Below, piece after piece: positions 24,401 through 37,348 of a DNA stretch of 64,000 bases. The notes beneath the pieces were generated by a model. The model ran no database searches. It saw nothing but the letters and a program-made list of their open reading frames with translations, and had not been told where the DNA came from. Numbering within the stretch: position 1 is the stretch's first letter; the number at the start of each line of letters is the position of its first letter. The DNA lies in contig NC_064437.1 in NCBI RefSeq assembly GCF_023343835.1, positions 53,580,972 to 53,644,971 on the forward strand, in the 5' to 3' direction. Origin of the DNA: Lagopus muta (taxonomy: Eukaryota; Chordata; Aves; Galliformes; Phasianidae). Both the position numbers and the translations under genes were made by a program.

Positions 24401-27400
24401 GGAAATTGCTAGAAGCAATGCTGGGTGCTACACAATGGCAGCTTTTCCTTTTTAAACCAGCACAAGGTGTTCCTGTCCCCTGAAGCCCACAATCTGCACT
24501 AGCTGAAGCCTGCTTTTGCCTCAGGGCAGAACCAAAGCCCAGCCCCTGAACAGCAAAGCAGTCCTGGACCAGGCTCTGCCCCTTTCACACAGCTGCAACC
24601 CAGGAGCCAGAGCTCACCACAACTGCCAAACTCCCCAAAAAGGAACACAGGAAAAGAAGTCTACAGTACTTTGTCATAGCCCTTTAAAAATAAAGGCTCA
24701 AGCTGCTTCAATACAATAACGCCTGTATCTGCCTTGACTGAGGTTTACCCAGCACAGTAGATGTCTGGGAAGAGGAGAGCAGGCACCAGGCTCCTGGGCC
24801 TCCTGCACCAAAGCAGCCTGAGCACTGTGAGATGGTGCTGGCAACAGGCAGGACAGCTGACAAAAAGAAGCAAACTGAAGAGATAACAGGGAGAACAAGA
24901 TGGGACTGAGAGCAGATGAGAAAGCTCCAGCGCAGCAATCACATGCCCAACCACAGACTTGAGGACATATCCCTGGAAGCAGATCACCCTGAGCAGGGTG
25001 CTGACAGCTGACATAACCCAAAGAGTGCTCCAGCCCCAGGGGAACCTGCAAAGCTGCCTGGGCAAGTTGCAGGGGCTGTCAATAGCTCTGCTCCACAGCA
25101 GCCCAGTGCTGTCCTGTTCCTGCTCCAGCCTGTCTGCAGCCTCACACCCTCAGGCTGAAAATGTGGCTCATCTCACCATTGCATCAGTGTGTACTGCTTA
25201 CATTGACCCTCATGCTGCTCCAGTTTCCAGAGGCAGGCTTAGAAAACACAGCTGGACCGAAGTCGTGCTATACCCTATAGAGCTGAGTGAGAATACAACA
25301 GATCAAGTGCACTCAGAACCAGCGCCAGCCTGCCCAAAATTCTCCCACACTCATAAGGAAGCTGAGCAAGTAAGACTTCAGGGAAGGCTAGACCACCTGT
25401 AGCCAGAAGGCACCAAAAGCCAGGTGCTGAAAACTAAAATACGAATTTAAGTAGCACTCCCTGGAAGAGGGGTCCAGCCCCAGCCATCCCTTCTCTTCCT
25501 CTTCACCTGTTTCTACTTCCATTGTTGTGAAAGCATTAAGTGTGGGAAGGAAGCACCCAACAGCATGCACCTCCCTCCTCTGCTCTTCAGGAGCAGTGGT
25601 GGGAGAAAGGAAAGGCAACAAGGCTGACCTGTCTCTTCAGGCTGCTACCTGTTCCCTTCCTTCACTTTTGTGTCAAGCTCTGCAGAACCTCAGTAGAACC
25701 CTCAGGCCTGTTCCCTGGGGTTTGGAGATCCTAAGCATGAAAGGGCAAGCTGGGCTCAGCTCTCTACTCCTGAGCCAGGAGCAGCCAGCAGCGCTCACCA
25801 GCTTCCTGCTAGCGCAGGGGAGGTGTGGAGGGGCTGGCACTGCTGTGCCCAGGAGCTGCAGTCACCTGCAGGAAGCAACAAGGAACAAACCAGTAAGAAA
25901 GGTACCAGCAAGAAACAAGGTTCTTCCCCCTTCGAGCCCTTCCAGCTCTTCTGACCTTGCTAGAAGAGGCTTCAGCCCCACTTGGCTGGAGCTGAATGAG
26001 AAGGTTCCCAAGAGGAACACAGTCAAACCCATGCCGGACTGCACGGCCTCTGAGAGAAGTGAGCCTGACAGCAGCACTGACCAACATAGAGGTTGTGCCA
26101 CTGGACCACCACAGGAGCATCTGTAGCATGTCTGCAGGTTGCTTTCACCAAGGCAGATCAGGAGATTCCCTTCAGCTGCTTTTTGTCCTCAGCTGTTCCA
26201 GCACCCCAACTTTCAGACCTTTCTGGCTTTCTTCCTGCCTTGATCTCCTCTCCACCTCACCAATAAATAAATAAATAAAAAATCCACAGATCTGTCACCA
26301 CTTCTCTGAGGCACCCCCCAAAGGTACAGGGACGAGCACAGTAAGAGCAACATTTTCCCCTAACCAAGAGGATGAAGAAGTCATAAGTTATTTCCAGTTA
26401 ATCTCTATATTTTTGAGCAGACTCTGCAAAATCTTTGCCATCTGGCAAAGTCACAAAAGCCTTGCTTGGAAAAAAAAAAGTGAGAAAACTTAAAGGAAGC
26501 TTCAGTGTCTCTGGAAAAGAGACATTACCATCAAACCTACTCATTCATTTCAAATAGACAATTGAAGGTTGCCTACATGCTCCCAGCCAACAGAGCCATG
26601 CATGTTAGCATGCACCAGGACCTGAGCGCGGTGCACATCAATGCACACAGGTGCAGCAGGCACTTTGCTTTCAGACTGAGCACAGCTCCAGGCAGCAGGG
26701 GCAGAGCAATCCCCATCTCCCCAGCACCCCAGGATGGGCAGCTCTGCCCTGTCCCTACAAAAGACCCACTTTGCCCAAGTGTCAAAATCAATTTAGCATC
26801 CCAGCATGCTTGGTTTTTTCCACTCAAGGGTGATCATAGCAGCTTGTTCCTGCCCAGAGGAACAGTGCACCCAGCACGTGGGCTCAGATTTGCACTCCAA
26901 AGCTCTGGTGACAGTCTCACATGCTTATCCTGGTAGCTAGAAATAGCTTGTGAGAAAGGATTAAAGCAATGAGTCGTCTTATTTTTCCCTTGTCATTTCC
27001 TTCTCCTGCCTGCCAGAAAAGATCACTCTCTCTGGTCAAGGTCTCAGAAGAAAATCTTACTCCAGGATAGGCCTCTTGGGTGCTTCTTAGTCAGAGGGAG
27101 AGGAAGCAGCACAGAGCCCATGCAGCACAATACAACACTTGGCTCCTCCATCAGCAGGACCAGTTGGCAGGACAGGGCACTTGGATATCTTCCCAGAGGG
27201 AATGCTCTCACTCAGCCAGACGTGCCTGGCAGCAACACAGGAATTCCAGTAAAGCACAACAGCTTGGTACAGAGCAGGCAAGCTGGCTCTTCTGGGTCTT
27301 AATTTTTAACTAGGAGCACAAATTCCCACGCTTTCTTCATCCTGCAAGCACTTTCATATTTTGCCCCTTTTCCCAAGAGGAAAAAAAAACAGCATCACAG

Positions 27401-30400
27401 GTTTCTGCTACACTCTCCAAGACAACAGTAAACCCACATGGTTCCAGCAAAGCCCTCCAAGGGGCAGTAAATACTTTCCCAAGAGGTTCCCACATCATCC
27501 CTGAGGCATCACGAAGATGTACTTCTGGAAGAGATGAACTCCTGTAGCATCTTAAAAGGAATTTGGTGCAGCAGGGGAGGCAGGCACCCCAGCTGATGCA
27601 GTGCAGCAGCTGAAACCAAGCAGGCAACTCAGGAGGAGCTTGCTGCTTCAAGCTTGTGCCCTGGATATCACTGTGGGCGTGCAGAAATATGCACAACACA
27701 TTTCCTATAAAGCCACAGTGCATGTAGCAGCAATCAGCCTCCAGGCAGCTGTTACACAGTGCCCCTCCACACCAATTACTGTAAGATATTTCTGGACGGA
27801 AACTTGGTGGGGCAGGGGAACGCAGCCTTCACTTCTCAGAAGAGGGGTGAGGCTGTTTGACACACTCCCCTGTAGTATCTGGCAGCGATGTGGGAAGGAA
27901 GAGAATTGATACTGAAAGCGGTCTGAAAACAGCCACCAGGCATAAAAGGGCTTTGCAGAGACACACAGGTACTTGGAATGAAAGCCTAACGTTTCCCCCA
28001 AAGAGCAGTAGATCTACAGAGTGGAAAAGGTTTGAAAGATTAGATGTGACATTATTACTAGAATCAGGAGAAACCCACCAATTCAGGCAGTTTTGCTCAT
28101 TTGTTCTGAGGACCTGATCAGGATATTTTACTGGAATCTGGGTTCAAGGAGTGCTGCAGGAGGTGGGTATTGCTGCAGCCCCTCCTTATCTCATTTTCCA
28201 AGCTGGAAGGCAGCAGACACCTTCACCTTGTCTGCAGGACAGGCAACAAGGCAGAAGATTCCTCTGAGTTCTGACCAGAAAGAGCGCTGCACCACAAAGA
28301 GGGCTCCAGCTGGTGCTGGCAGCCATGGCAATAGCAGTGAAGATGTTGGTCATCCCTTGCGAAGACCTTCTGAAGAGGAAGCAGATCTGTTTCAGCTGTT
28401 CAGAGCAGCATTCCAAGAAACGCTGAAATCTAGTATAGAACTGGCATCTGGAGTCTGTGCAAAGCCCAGGCTCCATATGAGATCAAAGCATCAGGAAAAG
28501 TCCTCATCATTGCACAGCAAGCCTCTTCTTGACTTTGATGATACAAGAGCCACTCCCTTGCATACCTCTGCCCTTGCTAGCAGTCAAAAGGCAGCTGACT
28601 GCAGGCTAAGGGAGGTTTGGAGCAGCCACCCCCTTCCTCCTCCTCTTGCTGCAGCTGCTGGATAACACAGTGTCAGAACTGCCAGCACTAGAAGAAGCAA
28701 GCCACACTTCAGGGTTGCATCAGCAGAGCTCCCAGTCAGCCCTGCTTACAACCAGAGCAGTCCTAAACACTACTGCTATTCATCTCTCCACATAGATTCT
28801 GGGGTAGCTTTCCCAGTGCTGGCCACACACACACACCCACACACACCAACCCACTTCTCCTCCTTCTTCTGCACAGTTCCTTTCCCCATGGCTTGGTTTC
28901 TGAGTGGCTATAAGTCCCACCAGCAGCTTCACCTTCCCTGTGGGCACCTTTGGCATCAAAGCCATTTTCCTCAGCTGAGTTCAGGTCTCTTCACATCTCA
29001 GGATCCCAGCCTGCCTTCCTAGAAGCCACCAGTTTCTTACCCAAACCCTCTCCCAGAGGCAGCCCTGTTTCTAAAAGCTGCTTTCCAGCACTGCTTTCTT
29101 TAATCTGCACTTCATTGCATTCTTGGTCCCAAGAGTCCCCTCCACGTTAAAGAGCAGCTGGCACACAGCACACCATCCTCCTCCTCCTCCTCCCAAAGTT
29201 CATCGCATAAAGTTCGTTTGCTGCCCATCTCCTTCATCCGCACACCTCTTCAGATAGAAGGCCTCAACATCAGTTAGTTCAAGCTTCCAAGCTGAGAGAT
29301 CCTGGATGAGCCCCTTGCTGTCCCTTCTACAGGTAGCTCTCCTCATTTAGATTACAGTGCCAATAAACTGATCCAATGGACTAACTTTTACGGATTGCTC
29401 ACTCCAATAAGTCGGTTGAAGAATCAATAACCTTATCAACACACTACCAGTAACTCTGTTATTTGTTTTGTTCTGTGCACAACTAAAGACTTTATCAGAA
29501 GCTTTAACAAACCACATACTGCAGACACTGAATTACAGGTGCATCTCCCTTCCCTCCAACCATCACTCCTTTGCTCTGCCCTCCCACACCAAATCTTGCT
29601 GACTGGGGCCTGACTGAGTCCAACAGGCTGTTCAAGGAGCTGGGCCATTTCTGCATCCCAGCAGGTTTGGGTCCTCAGGCTCTTCCACCATTCATAGGTG
29701 TCTGCATTCCTGCATTTAGCCAATCCTACCTTCCTTAGTTCTTTCATCTAATTTAAGATCCAGTTTCTCTCATTTCAGTACTCACATTTTTGCCCTGCTC
29801 ATGCCTCCGCTCCTCCAGAAGATCTCCTCCCAAACAATCAATCCACCCCTAAGCACTCCTTCCCCATTGGTCTCAGTGTTGCTACATCCATAACCAAGCC
29901 TACTCCTCCTGATACCGTTACCTAGGCAATCTCAGCCTTATATGGCATTACTGATATGGTCTGGTTGGCCTTTCAAGGTTCTGCCCTCTAAGAGTTTCTT
30001 CAGACTCCCCTGTAATTATCCAACCACAGCTGTTGACTTCACATACACCAAAACAAATCTTTCAGCTTCAGCCTTGGCTCCCTTTCCTAGTTCCAGTTAC
30101 TTACAGAACCTCTTTATTGCATGTAAACAGTTTGCATAGCAGAGCAATGTGCTTTAAACACTTTTCTTTGTACTTTTGCACCATCCTGCTCTCTCAGCTG
30201 TTTGATTACAAGATTTTACCCTATAAGTCTTCTTAGGGGAGCCTTCTGGCTTGCTGCAAAGGCCTAAGTCTGTTTCTCCAGAGTAACTACATGCTCACAG
30301 TAGGTCTCCTCTGCTGCTGCATTCTAGCAACCAACCACAGCAAGCCACTTGCACTTGAGCTGTGTGTATTGACTGCACTTGGTATCGCGTTCCCTGCTTC

Positions 30401-31600
30401 CTACGTAGGAGTTGCACTGTTGAGACAGAAGGAAAGAGAAACTCACGGTAATGGACCCTCCATAGCATCAGTGCCCAGACAGGGAGAGAAACTGATTATC
30501 TCTGGAATTTGGAGTTGTACGCGTCATTCTTTTAGCTCATAAAACAAGTTTCTCTTACAGAAAGATGTTTTCAGACACCCACGATATGTTTCTAGCTTAA
30601 CTTCAAGCTTCTGAGATAAAGTTGCTGTGGGAATACTGCTGTTATTGCACCCTTAGGGCAAACAGCTACAGCTTCTGCTGACCTTAGGTTCTACAGAATA
30701 TACATACACCTTTTCTAACTTCCTATTGTAAGCCTTTGCACAACCAGAACATAGTTTACAAGTAGCGCTACTGATTTTTTTTTTTTTTTTTAATGGAAGA
30801 GAAAATGCAGCCCTGTTTCCAAGAATACAAACATTCAGAGAGATCTATGTCATTTTCCTTAACTGAAGGGCTCATATCCTATCGCTACAATAACTTAAAG
30901 TAGCATCTTCCACAACCAGGAGGTACTCAGAAAGTTACAGGCTGGAGCAGTACCATAAGTCAACACCCCCAAGCCAGCTGTACCACTGCACATGGACTTG
31001 CTTCTATCAGAGAGCAGAGGGCACGCAGAAGTGAAAGGGAAATGAAACCCAAACAAAGCTCCAACCTGCTCACTTGCATGCTCATAGCAGCAGTATTGTT
31101 TTGCCACAACAACATAGTTAAGTCTTTAGTATACAGATAAGTGCAGAAATGAGATTCTGAGCGTACTCACTCAGGAAAAAAAACCCAGCCAAGATGATGC
31201 CTTTGCTTGAATCAAGAGCCAGGAAGAGCAGGATAACCTGACGTGGGGAAGGCAGCTTCCCTCCTGCAGCCTCCTCTTAGCAACACACTCTGTGACACAC
31301 CAGGTAGAGGACTCAGGCACAGCACCACACCTTGCTGAAGCATGCAGCCGTAGCCAGGGTTGCAGCACCTGCCCTCCTCCCACACTGCGTGCCCAGGTGA
31401 GGAACAGAAGGAAACCACCAGGCTGCTAAAGCTGACAGGAGGCACACAGCTTTAAGGGAAGACCCCTATAGGTAGAAAATGGAGAGCCAGGGCTCAGCTC
31501 ACGTTTGTACCTCTGCTGTCCTGCGGGCCAATCCCGAGCACCTGTGCTGCCTTCACGGGCTGCAGCTGGGCTGAACGCCTCCACGCCCCTCCCTTAGTTA
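24400..31600. other. Intergenic region without recognised gene
   Basis: Many open frames exist but none resembles a protein family or has convincing splice-linked partners. Simple repeats: AATA repeats at 26262-26280, a CA-rich stretch at 28825-28850, CTC repeats near 29178-29195 and a T run at about 30775-30792. Upstream exons of C10orf95 could lie here. Confidence 0.55.
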
Positions 31601-31650
31601 CAAGAACCGCAACTAACTGCCAGCTTCCACGAGTTTATAAAAGCCGTGCG
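31600..31650. promoter_or_regulatory. TATA-like element, orientation uncertain
   Basis: TATAAAAG at 31636-31643 on the plus strand matches a TATA box. On the minus strand the same site reads TTATAAA, and 120 bases further on there is a weak donor (CAGAG/GTACAA, exon end near 31512). It may serve an upstream start of MFSD13A or a divergent minus-strand transcript. Confidence 0.3.
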
Positions 31651-31949
31651 GTTAGGAAGCTGCTGGTACAAGAGGAGCAGGAAGTAACAGGGTGCAATGG
31701 TGCTTCTGAAAACGCAGAGACTGGGGTCCTGTCTCTGTTCTGTAGAAAACAGTGCTGGATCAGAGCAAGGGCTGCAAGGAGAGGCCAAGGCAGTGTTACA
31801 CCTCCGGCTCCAGAGAAAGTGCTCAAAGTTGATCTGGAATTGTAGAAGACAATTGCAGACTCTTTTTCTCTTATGCTCTGGCCAACGCAATGTAACACGA
31901 ATGTTGGAAGGTGTTCCTATGCAGCTGATGACAAAGGCCATAGGAAGGA

Positions 31950-32540
31950 CGCACTCAGGCCAGAGCTCGCCGTTTCCATGGCGACTGGAGGCCAGGCACG
32001 CCGCGTTCCGAGCAGCCATAGAGCAAACAGCGTGCCTGGCTAGAAGGGCCCTACGGAGCCCGTCCCACTGAGGAAGCCACCTCCGGGGAGGGGCTAACGC
32101 AAATGCAGCAGTGAGGCGGTCATTTCCCACTCCCCTTCCTCGAGCTGCCCTCGAACAAGATGGCGGTGGCTTCGTTCGCCAGGGCGCAAGATGGCGTCGG
32201 GGTGGGGTCGGGGAGCTGCTGGGTGCGCATGCGTGCATGTGCGGTTCGGTGGGGCGACGCCGGTACCGAACGCAGGTAGGCGGGAGTGGGGGGTGGCTGT
32301 GGGGTGCCGTGCAGCGCCGTGCAGCCCCTGGCTTGGCCCGGCCCGGCGCGTGCTCGTTTGCAGTGGAGCTGGGGTTCTCGCATCTCGTTTCTTGGCCTGT
32401 GCTTTGCAACGCGGCCGGGCCTCGCTCGGCCCCTCCGGGAGCTGCGGGGGAGATGAGCTGTGGCCGGGGTCACCGTCCGGAAAAGGGTTGGTGTGGCACC
32501 GGGGGATGTGGTTATAGCGCCCGGGGGGTGGGCTGATAGT
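31950..32540 (+). promoter_or_regulatory. MFSD13A: CpG-island promoter and noncoding exon 1 of MFSD13A
   Basis: CpG-dense sequence with two AAGATGGCG motifs at 32157-32165 and 32188-32196, the YY1 element found at the start of many vertebrate 5' UTRs. A donor GAACGCAG/GTAGGC after about 32276 would end noncoding exon 1, joined to the acceptor before 37245. Start site inferred near 32,150. No TATA box next to it. Confidence 0.6.
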
Positions 32541-32592
32541 TGGACTGGATGTTCTTAGTGGTCTTTCCAACCTTAATGATTCTACAGTTCTC
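32527..32592 (+). mobile_element. CR1 3'-tail fragment, plus orientation
   Basis: GATAGTTGGACTGGATG, then GTGGTCTTTCCAACCTTAATG and ATTCTACAGTTC, is the sense-strand 3' end of CR1. It is about 250 bp downstream of the MFSD13A exon 1 donor, and is the only recognised CR1 copy in plus orientation here. Confidence 0.85.
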
Positions 32593-32599
32593 GGCTTGA

Positions 32600-35500
32600 A
32601 CACGGTGCTGCTGAAACTACCAGCTGGTTTGAGATGTTAATTATCTAATTATTGTCTGCAGGGTCGTTCTGTTTACATGCATGAACTCAGAAGGAGGGAT
32701 GGAAGCATCTGATGGAGGCACACGATTGCCTGTAACGAGAAGGGTGTTGTCCAAACTGTGTGTGATGTTATCTGTCATTGTTGAATTGGTAAATAGTGCT
32801 GGGAAACACCCCCACGGGGCTCAGCAGAGTGGTGAGTTTCCTTGTCAGGCCCAGGAGGTGGTGAATTTGTGGGGGCTTCATTGCTTTACCCTTTGATACC
32901 AGGCTGTTAGGAGTCTGCTGTTGGTTGGTTCTACATATCACAGTATTTTGTGCCCCATGGAGACCCTCTTTTAGCAAGTGGATTATCTGAGGAAACAGAT
33001 TATTAAAATTCTAGAAGTGCTGCTGACAAACTGGTCTTGCAGATAGACCCACCTGTAACAGGGGACCTGAGGTCAGTGCTCACCAAAAGAACTTGTCACT
33101 GGCTGGTCATCCTGTCCAGGTGAAGAAGTCCATAACTGTGCTGCTTCTGGATGAAGGTGTCACCCTTCATCCTGGGGGCCTGGAAGGAGTTAATGTACCT
33201 GATGCTGTGCTGTACCAGGGCAGGGAGCAGCAGCTCCTTCATCATTCTGGTTCCAGCCTGGCTTCTTTGGGAATGGGGTTGGACCACCACCACCAGCAGC
33301 AACCCTGGCATGTCTGACCTTAAGGAATATCTAGAAATAGCCCCCCTGGAGTTGCTTATCCCATCTGAGGGTCTTTTGTGTTGTGGGTGTGGAAAGACAG
33401 AGCTGGTCTTAGCTAGTAAGCCTCCCAAACTCCAGAATATGCAGCAGAGGCACTGTAGTGACTGCTGGAGCAAGGACAGGCTTATTGAGATATTTACTAT
33501 ATTCCTGTATTGCTCACATAGTGCAGAATGCATTGGAAAGTCTTGCTGCTGCTGTGGTCAGGTCTGCAGATGGCTACTTCAGTGTACAGGAATTGTCTGG
33601 CCCTGCTTCAAGGACTGGACTGGGCCAAGATGCCCATGCATGGTTCTGCTGCCAACTCAGTACAAGTGGCTTCAGGTGTGGCACGTGTGGCTCCAGTGCT
33701 GGAGCTGGTCTGTTCCAAGCCCAGGGGTTGCTGAGTTGTGGTGGGGCACAATGGCTTGTGAACCCAGCTGTGAACTGACTAGGAAGCTAAAACAGATGTA
33801 ACAGCCCCAAACTGCAATGTGTTTCCAGCTGCCCTTTGTCAGCACGCTCAAACAAATGCTTTCCTGGTAGATGGTGTTCAAACATCCTCCTCAAAAAAGA
33901 TAAGATCTGCAGACGTCACTGGCAGGAGCAATGCCAGATGTCAGATGCGGAGGTGGAAGCGTTCTGAAGTAAAGGCTGGTTGCTTTCTAATTTACGAGCT
34001 TGTTCCTTTATGGCTGTGCATTATTACTCCCTCTTGCAACTCCTTTCCCCCTTACTTCTTAAAGCCTAATTCTGAAAAGTTCTGAAATTCTCCATGACTA
34101 ATGCTCCGTCCCAAGGTTATGAAAATACCACTGTGGCAAGCTTAAATAACACAGCGCTTTGGATGTAGGGACAAAATCTGCTTTTTTATGGCTACTATAA
34201 TTTGTTTCTTTTCATCTGCATGTTTTCAGATGAGGGAGTTTAAAAAAAAAAAAAGCTTTAACAACTATCTCAACAAAGTGAAATGACTTACACATGTCAG
34301 CTGGCTGCGGGGGTGGCACATCTGTGGGGGAGTTACCGGGGAAAAGGACGAGAGGAAGTGGAATTAACCTTTTTTAAACAGCACTGCATGGTACGGATGA
34401 GAAAACAAGGTGTCTCTGGGAACTTGAGCAGCTGTGGTGCGTGCAGCTTGTGCTCAGTGAAGTGCCATTCAGATGGGATGTGTGCAGAGTGCAGTGCAAG
34501 TACTGAGCCTGGCTTTGCTTTCACTTTGCTTTCAGACAGGATTCGAGTAGCAAAGTCGAGTCCATGTTAGTGTGCAGGTAATGGCTGTGCCATCAGAGCT
34601 GGCCGTGCCATCAGAGCTGGCCGTGCTGGATCTGATGTACCGCTCACTGTTAGTAACACTTGAGGCTTTTAGCAGCTTTGTCATATCCTTTAGCCCTGCC
34701 TCTGTCCCAGCAACAAAGCAGCTAATCACTTCTGTAAGTGTGGAAGTAGAAGAGAGCGATAACTTTTCAGGGCTGAGCAGTGAGGAGCTCAGGCTCAGCT
34801 CGGGGCGCTCGTTTCCCTGTAGTTCTGGTGTGACTGCAGAGCAGCTCCCTGCTGTTACTTTGTGAGTCTCCTGGGTGTGCACGAGGTGTGCTGGGGCACC
34901 ATGAGCATGCACAGTTCTCAGATGAAGGTTGCTAGAGGGGATTTCCCTGACTGTTTCCTTCCATGTGTTGCGTACAGCTGTTTTCCAAGAATTTGTCTAA
35001 TCCTTTCAACTTGCCACCCACCCCTGCAACCTCACTTGACAGCACATCTCAGACATTTGGTACCTGCCAGTATTTCCAGATACTCAGAACTGATTTCCTG
35101 CTAATTACTTTATCCTGGCACAGATCTGTTCCACTTTCCCTCTACCCACTGTGCTTGGGACTCTGTGTCCTTCTGAGCTTTTTGACCCTGCTTTGATGGC
35201 TCCCAGCTGTTTAGTCTTTCCTCCACCAGCGGCTGCTGCATCACTTCAGTTGCCCTCTTTTGCTCTCCTCTCTGCAGTAACCCCATAGCTGGCTTAGATA
35301 TGCATACAGTGCTAGAGATCTGGGCACACTGAGTTTTCACACAGTCCAAAATGATGTTACGTGCCTTGTGCTCAACCCTGTTGTTGCAGGTGCCCAGTAC
35401 TTGCTGGCATGACGTGCCCTCGAGCCAGTCCCCTGCAGAAAGTTTGTGGTGAGAGGCACGGGGCTTACGGGTGGGTCTGCTGCCCCAGCTCTGTTCTTCT

Positions 35501-37244
35501 TAACCTTTATCTTTATCCATCACAAATTCTTGATTCCTTTTCAATTCATGACCATATGGAATGCAACTTCCTTTTGATGCTTGTCAGCATGTCTGTCTTT
35601 AATTACACCTATAACTGTTCATTGTCTGGCTGAAGTCCCTCTGGAGCAGCGTCATCCTTTTATCTGGCTGTGGGTTTTGGTGTGGTGGGATGTGGTGTGA
35701 TGGCTTAGTCCCATGAGAGCTCTGCAGTTGGATCCAATTGAGCCTGTCACTTTAGCAGGGTTGATGTGCCGTTTCAATCTAGTGATGTAATTGATTGGAA
35801 CAAATGCTGTGCCTGCTCCTGCTGGGCTAATTACGAGGAATTCCTTGGACCGAGCAGAGCAGACAGATATCTTTTGTTTTTCTAATCTTGCCTAGAAGTG
35901 GTCAGACTCATGGCTTCTGGGAAATGCTTGAATGGAACTGGAGTTTCATCAGTTTTCATACCCAGCTGTTCTTCCCTTGATCTGCTGTTTCTGCATGGGC
36001 TTGCTGTGGCTGATGTTGCAAGCCCAGAGGATTGACTTGGTGCGTCATTTCCTGTTCCAGACACGCTGCGTTGTGAAACAGTTCTGTGATGTGTCTGAAC
36101 AGGGTGCTTGGCTCTGGAGGGCTGCATTGGCAGTTGCAAGGCTCATCAGCTCCTTCATTTTGCTTCTGGCAGCATTGAGGTAGCGACCCTGTTGTCACCT
36201 GTCATGTGAACGGAGCTTTTTGGGATGGCCCAGGCTGGGAAGCTGACTGACGCTGATTTAAGAGCCCTTCACTTCTCACCAGATACTAAATGCATCCATC
36301 CAAAGAGGTGTCCTATGTTTTGCCTTAGGTCTGTAGCAGCTGGAGTGTGAGAGGGGGCTCAGTCTGAAGAGCATGGGCCTCTGTCATGGGAAGATGTCCT
36401 GCTGTGGGGATGGGCTTCCTAGCCGTGAGCTGTGGCTGGTGCTGGCTGAGCAGTCCTTCCCTCCCTTCCCCTCCTGCCTCAGCCTTTTGTGAACATACAG
36501 TGGCTTCTTCCAGGACGTGACTACTGTTTCCACTTGCTTTGCTTCCATACATATTGCTGCCTAGCTGAAGCATCTCTATTTCAGCTTCAACATTCAGGGT
36601 GTCCCAAGATGTGCTGGACAGCTGCTACTTGACTTTGGGTAGCCCTTGTTGCATGATGGCACCGTGTCTGCCGTGTGCCATCAAATTCTGATTGTATCTC
36701 TTCCTACCACAAAGCAGCAATGCTACTTGCCATAAACACCTCCTGTCTGAGTGAGTCCAGGTGCAGTCAGCTGTGACTGCCTGGGGATAGCAGCATGCAT
36801 GGGTGCGATTACATCAGAGCTGTTGTCACTTTTATTTGGCTGAAAATTTACACGGTACCTAAAAACGTCAGTGGCCAGGTCTGTTTTCTGAAGGCTGCTT
36901 TGTTTGTGCCACGTAGCTTGATTGTTCCTGCAACCTTGCCTTTAAAGAGATGGAAGGAACTAATCAGCTGACAAAGAACATTAAAGTATAAAGGACAGGG
37001 CAGGGACAGTGTGCTCACAAAGAGACAGCTGCACCCTGAGCCTGGCCTCAGCTTAATGGGAGAGCTTTAGTGCAGCAGACAGCTTCCAGCCTCATAAATC
37101 CCATCCAATCCACTTCTGAACAACTCCTCAAAGCAACACTAATTCTGATCTGTGCTGGCAAAGATTTATCAATTAATTTCATTCAACTAAGTTCATGTAA
37201 TAAATTGAATCTGTATTGCTTATTTCTTTTTTTCTCTTTTACAG
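32600..37244 (+). other. Intron 1 of MFSD13A
   Basis: About 5 kb between the noncoding exon and the first coding exon. Contents recognised: an 18-bp direct repeat at about 34585-34625 (GTGCCATCAGAGCTGGCC, two copies and a partial third) and A/T runs. No coding exon was recognised. Confidence 0.55.
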
Positions 37245-37252
37245 GAGCAACG

Positions 37253-37318
37253 ATGGATTGGCCCCAACAAAGATGTAGCAGGTGTTGTGAGAAGACATGC
37301 CATCTGAAATGGAGGTGA
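37253..37318 (+). CDS. Upstream ORF of MFSD13A, 21 residues
   Basis: Starts 8 nt into the exon (acceptor TTTACAG before 37245) with MDWPQQRCSRCC and ends in TGA at 37318, three bases before the ATG at 37322. It has six residues that are Cys or Trp. Its start has a good context (ACGATGG), so scanning ribosomes should read it and may lower MFSD13A translation. Whether the peptide itself matters is unknown. Confidence 0.5.
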   Translation: MDWPQQRCSRCCEKTCHLKWR

Positions 37319-37348
37319 TCCATGGAGTTGGATGCTGACCCCATCGTC

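Noticed and set aside
28093-28665. 190-codon plus-strand frame in the intergenic region
   Set aside because: Mixed low-complexity composition, no family resemblance, no linked exons with matching phases.
31594-32409. 271-codon minus-strand open frame across the MFSD13A promoter
   Set aside because: It lies in CpG-rich DNA where stops are rare, has promoter-type composition and no protein-like motif or family resemblance.
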